From an uncultured Clostridium sp. (lineage in GTDB: Bacteria > Bacillota > Clostridia > TANB77 > CAG-508), in assembly GCA_900554565.1 (NCBI GenBank), contig USHX01000036.1, positions 1 to 10,582 on the forward strand: a DNA stretch of 10,582 nt. Direction: 5' to 3'. The translations under genes were made by a program, and so were the position numbers. Under the pieces are notes generated by a model that was not told the DNA's origin, ran no database searches, and saw only the letters and a program-made list of their open reading frames with translations. How positions within the stretch are numbered: position 1 is the first letter of the stretch; every line of letters begins with the position of its first letter. This document shows, piece by piece, positions 6,669-10,582 of this stretch.

Positions 6669-7344
6669 TCAAATATTTTTAAGTACTTTTAGATGCCTTA
6701 TTCCATCTCTTATTGCCTTTAAATGCGGTTTTCCATCTCTTTTGTCTTTGTAAAAATTTATTGGTGTTTCTACTATTTTTAGACTATTTTTCTTTGCTTT
6801 TACTATCATTTCAGTTGCATATTCCATACCTCCACATTGACATTTCAGCTGATTTATTTTTTGCGTATCATATCCTCTTAAACCGCAATTGAAATCACCA
6901 ATATCCACCTTTAGTTTTGTCCTTCCTATTGTTGATATAACTGGAGTCCCAATATATTTGTGTGATAACTTCATTGCACCTTTTTCCATTTTTCCTTTGT
7001 ATCTGTTTCCTATTACTAAATCTGCACCTTCCCTTAACTCATTTAGAATTGGCATTATTTCTAAGAAATTATAGCTATCATCTGCATCACCCATTATTGT
7101 GAATTTTCCTTTTGCAACTTTACTTCCTTGTATTAATGCATTTCCATAACCTTTTTCCTTTACTTCATAAATCCTTGCTCCTAATTTTTCAGCAATCTTC
7201 TTAGAATTATCAGTACTTCCGATTATCGGCTACTAAAATTTCTCCAGCTATACTATTGGTATTTAAAAATTGCATTGCTTTTTCTATGCATATTCCTATT
7301 GTTTTTTCTTCATTTAAACATGGTATTAAAATTGTTAGTTCCAT
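6669..7344 (-). pseudogene. GT2 family glycosyltransferase (polyprenyl-phosphate sugar transferase-like), single-base frameshift
   Basis: Corrected for one extra base, this is a 224-residue GT-A glycosyltransferase. It opens MELTILIPCLNEEKTIG and has VADNGSTDNSKK (38-49), the metal-binding GDADDS (85-90), GNRYKG (112-117) and GLRGYD (154-159). These fit DPM1-like family 2 enzymes that move a sugar from a nucleotide donor to polyprenyl phosphate on the cytoplasmic face. There is no C-terminal membrane segment. As written, the frame runs 43 codons to a TGA, because an extra C (plus-strand g at 7221) lies between AAT (N41) and GGA (G42). The downstream part alone would start at an internal ATG (7094) and lose the nucleotide-binding half. 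I chose 7344 because AAAGGA is about 8 nt upstream. It follows the GT-C gene by 84 nt and precedes the pilin-LRR gene by 18 nt. The exact sugar is unknown. Confidence 0.85.
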
Positions 7345-7428
7345 TTTTTCTTTCCTTTTTCTATTCTGCTGTTGTATTAATTTCATTTCCTTTTACACTA
7401 GCAAAATGTTATATGCTTTTTCATTTGT

Positions 7429-9084
7429 TTATTCCCCCTTTAATATTTTTTTAAAATTAATATTATTCATGCAAAAAGCTATTGAACATAAGCTAAATAA
7501 TATCTGAATTCCATATGTGTTTGCTAAGTACATTGAGTTCATTGCAGTTGAATACATTGTTATACTTGTAAATGTTATTATAAATATTCTGCAATAATAT
7601 AATGTAGCTAATCCCAATATTAATAATATCTGTTTATAATTTTTTTTCTTATTTCTTATAAAATAAATTACTTCTACTATTAGACAAATTATTGATATTA
7701 TAAATAAACATGGATTTACTTTTTCATATATTATTTTTATATTTTTTAATATTTCTAATTTTAATTTATCAAATTTTCCAGTATATTTCTCTACAAAATC
7801 TGTTTTACTTGTTGTAACATTTTGCCACATTGTAACATCTTTTTCATCATCTTTATATGACCATTGTACTTCTGTATTCACTAAATAGTATTTTGTTTGA
7901 TATTTTATTGCTTTTTCAGATTTTATAAATGTTTCTAATATTTCTTTATAACTAAATTTTGGTACTATTGAAACTCTTTTTTCTTGATATCCTTCTATTT
8001 TCCCATTATCAATTGCATTATTTATTTCATCTGCTAACTCCTGGTAATATTTATTAGCAGTTTTTGCATCTTTATAATATCCTTGTTCTTCTACAGCTCT
8101 AATAAGTGCCCAATGCAGCCAACCTCCTTGTATTTCTCCATATTGGCCATCTCCACACTTCGACCATCTTTTGCCCTCTTCACCACTTAAGTAATTTTCT
8201 AATTCTTTGAATTTTGGACTTATTTCATATATTCTTTTCATTGTTTCTTGGCTTACAGGTACTCTACTATAAGTTTCTTTTGGTTTTACACGAGTAAGTG
8301 CTCCATATGCTGATTTGAATTCTTTAGACCAATATTGGTTTAATTCAAAAACTCCATAGTTTTTATAATTTATTGTACATACTAGTAAATTATTTACTAT
8401 AACAATTCCTATTGGAATCAAATATAAAAGCAATCTTTTCTTTGTGTTATTAATGTTTTTATCTTTTGCTATAAAAATCATTGTTATTATTGTTGACATT
8501 AAAACAAATGGTAACAACCATATAGTTTCTTCTCTACATAAATATAAAGATGATAGAGTTATTCCTAACCCGACAAAGTATTTTATTTGTTTTTTTATGT
8601 TTTCTCTTCTATTTAAAAATATTATATATGCAAAACCTATTAAAAACATTGTTAATCCTGAATAAATTCCATCTCTATATACCCTGCATAATTCTGCTGA
8701 ATATGTAATTGGGTTAAATATTAAACATATATATATTATTCCTAGCAACTTCTTATTTTTCAGTATTTTGCCAACTACATAGATTACAAATATACATGAT
8801 ATATCATAAAATAAGTCTTGTCCTATTAAAAATGGAATTTCAATTATTTTTGTAATTGCTATAAACAGTGGTGTGAATATTCCTTTTACTAATGTTAAGC
8901 AATTGTACTCTCCTAACCATTTGCCTTGTAATAAGTTATTGGCCATATTTACCATTAATCCATCATCATATTTGTTAGTTGGTAAATATCGTACTGGTTG
9001 TACTTTTATTAGCCATATTTTTGCTATTATCGTAATTATTAAAAATAGAGTAATTGCAATTTTTTCTTTTGATTTTTTTTTCAT
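7429..9084 (-). CDS. Multi-pass membrane protein, probable GT-C fold glycosyltransferase
   Basis: A 551-residue membrane protein with a hydrophobic helix at 9-27, then several more to about 238. A large polar region follows (about 240-455), then three helices (457-477, 485-506, 520-540). The first loop carries YDDGLMVNMANNLLQGKWLGEYNCLTLVKG (39-68). An acidic pair (D40, D41) right after the first helix is the catalytic signature of GT-C enzymes such as GT39/PMT and ArnT, which take sugars from polyprenyl-phosphate donors outside the membrane. The large soluble part would face outside and may bind the acceptor. The assignment to GT-C is by topology and this loop; no specific family is certain. 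It is first in the operon, ahead of a polyprenyl-phosphate-type GT2 that could supply its donor. It has its own promoter at 9121-9150. Confidence 0.75.
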   Translation of the reverse strand: MKKKSKEKIAITLFLIITIIAKIWLIKVQPVRYLPTNKYDDGLMVNMANNLLQGKWLGEYNCLTLVKGIFTPLFIAITKIIEIPFLIGQDLFYDISCIFVIYVVGKILKNKKLLGIIYICLIFNPITYSAELCRVYRDGIYSGLTMFLIGFAYIIFLNRRENIKKQIKYFVGLGITLSSLYLCREETIWLLPFVLMSTIITMIFIAKDKNINNTKKRLLLYLIPIGIVIVNNLLVCTINYKNYGVFELNQYWSKEFKSAYGALTRVKPKETYSRVPVSQETMKRIYEISPKFKELENYLSGEEGKRWSKCGDGQYGEIQGGWLHWALIRAVEEQGYYKDAKTANKYYQELADEINNAIDNGKIEGYQEKRVSIVPKFSYKEILETFIKSEKAIKYQTKYYLVNTEVQWSYKDDEKDVTMWQNVTTSKTDFVEKYTGKFDKLKLEILKNIKIIYEKVNPCLFIISIICLIVEVIYFIRNKKKNYKQILLILGLATLYYCRIFIITFTSITMYSTAMNSMYLANTYGIQILFSLCSIAFCMNNINFKKILKGE

Positions 9085-9120
9085 ATTTTTCCCTTTTTAC
9101 TAATAATTAATATCGAAAAT

Positions 9121-9150
9121 ATTATAACAAATATTAGATTTAAAAATCAA
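9121..9150 (-). promoter_or_regulatory. Promoter of the GT-C / GT2 / pilin-LRR operon
   Basis: TTGATT (9145-9150), 18 nt, then TATAAT (9121-9126) on the minus strand, with TG one base before the -10 box. It sits about 37 nt upstream of the GT-C start codon and downstream of the hairpin at 9186-9209. No other promoter is visible before the GT2 or pilin-LRR genes. Confidence 0.72.
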
Positions 9151-9185
9151 TATCCTGTATATAGATTTTTATTTAACTTGTACAA

Positions 9186-9209
9186 AGCTCAAGAAATAAT
9201 TCTTGAGCT
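9186..9209 (-). terminator. Stem-loop after the second pilin-like gene, probable terminator
   Basis: A perfect 10-bp stem AGCTCAAGAA (9186-9195) / TTCTTGAGCT (9200-9209) with a 4-nt ATAA loop, about 66 nt past the stop of the pilin-like gene. On the minus strand it is followed only by TTGT rather than a long U-run, so termination may be partial. Its place between that gene and the next promoter supports a terminator role. Confidence 0.55.
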
Positions 9210-9274
9210 AAAATTTAGGTTATATATTTTTTTATAAAAATTTTTAGATAGTGTTTCAAAGTAAATCATCCAAC

Positions 9275-9379
9275 TTAGAATAGAACTACACGGAATGAAT
9301 AGTCTCCGTAGCCGCTACCTCCACTGCCATAAAAATAGAACACCCCCGCACCAGTGCTACCGTTATAATTGCCTTCATG
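9275..9379 (-). other. Candidate DGR-type variable region at the 3' end of the pilin-like gene
   Basis: The last ~35 codons encode HEGNYNGSTGAGVFYFYG, then a Gly/Ser/Tyr/Asp run, then SFRVVLF. I count 40 G+C in 9281-9360 (50%), far above the surrounding DNA. Codons at the diverse positions are mostly TAT, TAC, GGC, GGT, AGC, AGT and GAC, all one or two adenine changes away from AAC/AAT. That is the pattern left by adenine-specific mutagenesis of Asn codons in a template repeat. The unlike codon use begins as far back as about 9455. No template repeat or reverse transcriptase is in the window, so this is an inference from composition and position. Confidence 0.55.
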
Positions 9380-10108
9380 TAAGAAAAACATATTGTCTAT
9401 GTACGGAAAATAGGAGTAATCTAAGTTCCAGCTAGACTGACCGTTACAACCATTTGATGTTTCCCATATAGCATCTCCATATTTTTCTTTATTTGTTTCG
9501 CTTGATCTTATGGCTGTATCTTGTCCTTCTGGCGCATCTACAATTCTATCTGATGTTCCTACTAAGAATTTTATTGCAAATTCTCCTGTTCCATTTGCAT
9601 TTTCATGATATCCGCTTTTTACATAATAACTGTATCTTGGTATCCATACAAACATTGTTGTTATATCATCTTCTAGTATTAGTGTTCCTACTCCTGCACT
9701 TAAATAATCTGTTCTTGTTTTTCCATTACTACAATTTTCTTTTACTGTTACTACATTTGCCCATTTTTTACTACTTGCAGAATAGTCGTACCAGTCATTT
9801 CCTGTATTATTTTTATCTGCTACTTCCCATGTTTTATTAGAAGCATCCCATTTTACTGGTATCATTCCTTCTTTTAAATTCGGAATATTTGCTATGCTAT
9901 TATTGGCTATCATTTCTAATTCTAGTAAATCATTATTTTCTTTTTCCGCTGCTTCTATTGTTGCTTGTTTTGCATGTTTTGCTTGAGTCAGAATCCCATT
10001 ATTACCTGTTAGCATTGCTATTGATACACTTGCTAAAATTAGCAATATAATTATTGTTATAACTAGTACTATTAGTGTAATTCCTGTGTTTTCTTTTGTT
10101 CTTTTCAT
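9275..10108 (-). CDS. Pilin-like surface protein with a putative hypervariable C-terminal binding domain
   Basis: A 277-residue protein. MKRTKENTG, then ITLIVLVITIIILLILA, is a type IV prepilin-like signal; cleavage is likely after G9, with one membrane helix (10-34) and Val in place of Glu5. The next ~40 residues (LTGNNGILTQAKHAKQAT) are nearly the same as in the protein at 6063-6650. A polar domain follows with DDITTMFVWIPRYSYYVKSGYHENANGTGEFAIKFLVGTSD (147-187), which I recall from clostridial surface and phage-like proteins. The end (about 220-277) is rich in Gly, Ser, Tyr and Asn and finishes SFRVVLF. It resembles the C-type-lectin-like variable domains displayed by DGRs. The ATG has GGAG 5 nt upstream. 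A 13-bp inverted repeat lies in its leader. It is probably a displayed ligand-binding protein; ligand unknown. Confidence 0.8.
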   Translation of the reverse strand: MKRTKENTGITLIVLVITIIILLILASVSIAMLTGNNGILTQAKHAKQATIEAAEKENNDLLELEMIANNSIANIPNLKEGMIPVKWDASNKTWEVADKNNTGNDWYDYSASSKKWANVVTVKENCSNGKTRTDYLSAGVGTLILEDDITTMFVWIPRYSYYVKSGYHENANGTGEFAIKFLVGTSDRIVDAPEGQDTAIRSSETNKEKYGDAIWETSNGCNGQSSWNLDYSYFPYIDNMFFLHEGNYNGSTGAGVFYFYGSGGSGYGDYSFRVVLF

Positions 10109-10122
10109 TTTTTCTCCATTCT

Positions 10123-10175
10123 TTCCTAAAGTATTTAGCTTTAAGAAATAGATTTTTTATTGAATACTTTAGGAA
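10123..10175 (-). repeat. 13-bp inverted repeat in the leader of the pilin-like gene
   Basis: TTCCTAAAGTATT (10123-10135) and AATACTTTAGGAA (10163-10175) are perfect inverted copies, 27 nt apart. The proximal arm ends 5 nt before the GGAG ribosome site of the 9275-10108 gene. On the plus strand the second arm runs into TTTTT, so it could act as a terminator only for antisense transcription. On the sense strand it could be an operator or a translation-controlling hairpin. No clear promoter was found for this gene; a weak candidate (TTGATA, 16 nt, TAAAAA with TG before it) overlaps the terminator upstream. Confidence 0.6.
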
Positions 10176-10185
10176 TTTTTAGCAT

Positions 10186-10220
10186 AAAAAATAACAGTAT
10201 CAAGTTTTATTTTGATACTG
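10186..10220 (-). terminator. Intrinsic terminator after the Rpn-family gene
   Basis: On the minus strand CAGTATCAA (10212-10220) pairs with TTGATACTG (10195-10203) over an 8-nt loop, and the stem can be extended by G-U pairing. It is followed by TTATTTTTTA (A-run at 10186-10191 on the plus strand). It lies about 40 nt past the stop at 10263. Confidence 0.8.
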
Positions 10221-10262
10221 CTTTTGTTTATTTAAACACTTTATTTTTGTTAATCTATTTGA

Positions 10263-10582
10263 TTATAACTTTTCAATTTCTTCTTCTTTTAATCCAGTTA
10301 TTTTTGCTATTATAGAAATATCCATCTTTTCTTCTTTCATCTTTTTAGCGATTTCAAGTTTTTCTTTTCTTTTTCCTTCAAGTGTTCCAGAATCATAACC
10401 TGAGTCATAGCCTTTATCATACCCAGCATCTTCTATTGCTTTTTGGTCCATTATGTACTTTTGTCTTAATTCTGCTAAATATCTTTCATTCTTATCTTGA
10501 CTCATTTCTTCTAACACTCTCCTTGCTTTCTCTATTTCTTTACTTTCGCCTTGCATCTTCTTCTCTGGATTTATTATAAATT
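10263..10582 (-). CDS. C-terminal part of an Rpn / PD-(D/E)XK nuclease-family transposase-like protein
   Basis: The frame is open to the right edge: codons before the internal ATG at 10556 read FIINPEKK, so the gene begins outside the window. The visible ~106 residues match the tail of Rpn-type proteins (often annotated Rpn family recombination-promoting nuclease or PD-(D/E)XK transposase): NPEKxxxxESKEIEKARRVLEEMSQDKNERYLAELRQKYIMD. A repeated charged linker and a helix-turn-helix-like end (KMDISIIAKITGLKEEEIEKL) follow. The usual Gly/Glu-rich linker is here a short tandem run, GYDKGYDSGYDSG, encoded by near-repeated 12-bp units around 10390-10430. The nuclease core is not in view, so activity cannot be judged. 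Such genes are multicopy and linked to recombination or mobility. A terminator follows at 10186-10220. Confidence 0.82.
   Translation of the reverse strand, partial: FIINPEKKMQGESKEIEKARRVLEEMSQDKNERYLAELRQKYIMDQKAIEDAGYDKGYDSGYDSGTLEGKRKEKLEIAKKMKEEKMDISIIAKITGLKEEEIEKL

Noticed and set aside
7342..7386. Alternative GT2 start at the in-frame ATG at 7386 (14 codons longer)
   Set aside because: AAGGAA directly touches that ATG with no spacing, and GT2 enzymes normally begin right before the TILIPCLNEE strand, as from 7344.
9085..9274. DGR template repeat or non-coding RNA just downstream of the candidate variable region
   Set aside because: I saw no near-copy of the tail in this gap or elsewhere in the window; the gap holds only a hairpin and a promoter.
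10390..10430. GYD tandem repeats as a CRISPR or regulatory repeat
   Set aside because: They are in-frame codons in the variable linker of an Rpn-type protein, where short repeats are usual.

Overview
The window is very AT-rich (roughly 25-30% G+C by eye), and every gene I can support lies on the minus strand. Low G+C, AGA-dominated arginine codons, strong AGGAGG-type ribosome sites, an Asp23/Gls24-type domain and pilin-like surface proteins point to a Clostridia-type Firmicute, probably a gut or rumen lineage. I cannot name the species. In transcription order the genes run from high to low coordinates.

Housekeeping half (1-4990). rlmN (23S rRNA/tRNA m2A methylase), a P-loop plus Asp23-like fusion protein, cmk and plsC form one tight operon (gaps 10, 2 and 18 nt) behind an extended -10 promoter. 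typA/bipA follows with its own perfect-consensus promoter and a leader hairpin, and it runs off the left edge after residue 468.

Accessory half (5003-10582). A 77-residue ankyrin-like protein sits alone between its own promoter and a textbook terminator. Above it is an apparent three-gene operon: a GT-C type membrane glycosyltransferase, a GT2 polyprenyl-phosphate glycosyltransferase-like enzyme, and a pilin-like protein carrying BspA-type leucine-rich repeats. The GT2 and pilin-LRR genes are each interrupted by a single extra base in the same context, (A/C)AT-C-GGA. Above these is a second pilin-like protein whose last ~40-60 codons switch to GC-rich codon use and end in a Gly/Ser/Tyr/Asp-rich run before SFRVVLF. 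That tail resembles the variable region of a diversity-generating retroelement (DGR) target. The right edge holds the C-terminal end of an Rpn/PD-(D/E)XK-transposase family protein.

Working model (inference). The accessory half is a cell-surface module. Two proteins with a shared pilin-type membrane anchor display a repeat domain and a possibly hypervariable binding domain. A GT2/GT-C pair may glycosylate surface proteins on the outer face of the membrane. No reverse transcriptase, template repeat, Avd, CRISPR array, tRNA or rRNA was seen, so a DGR would have to act in trans or lie just outside.
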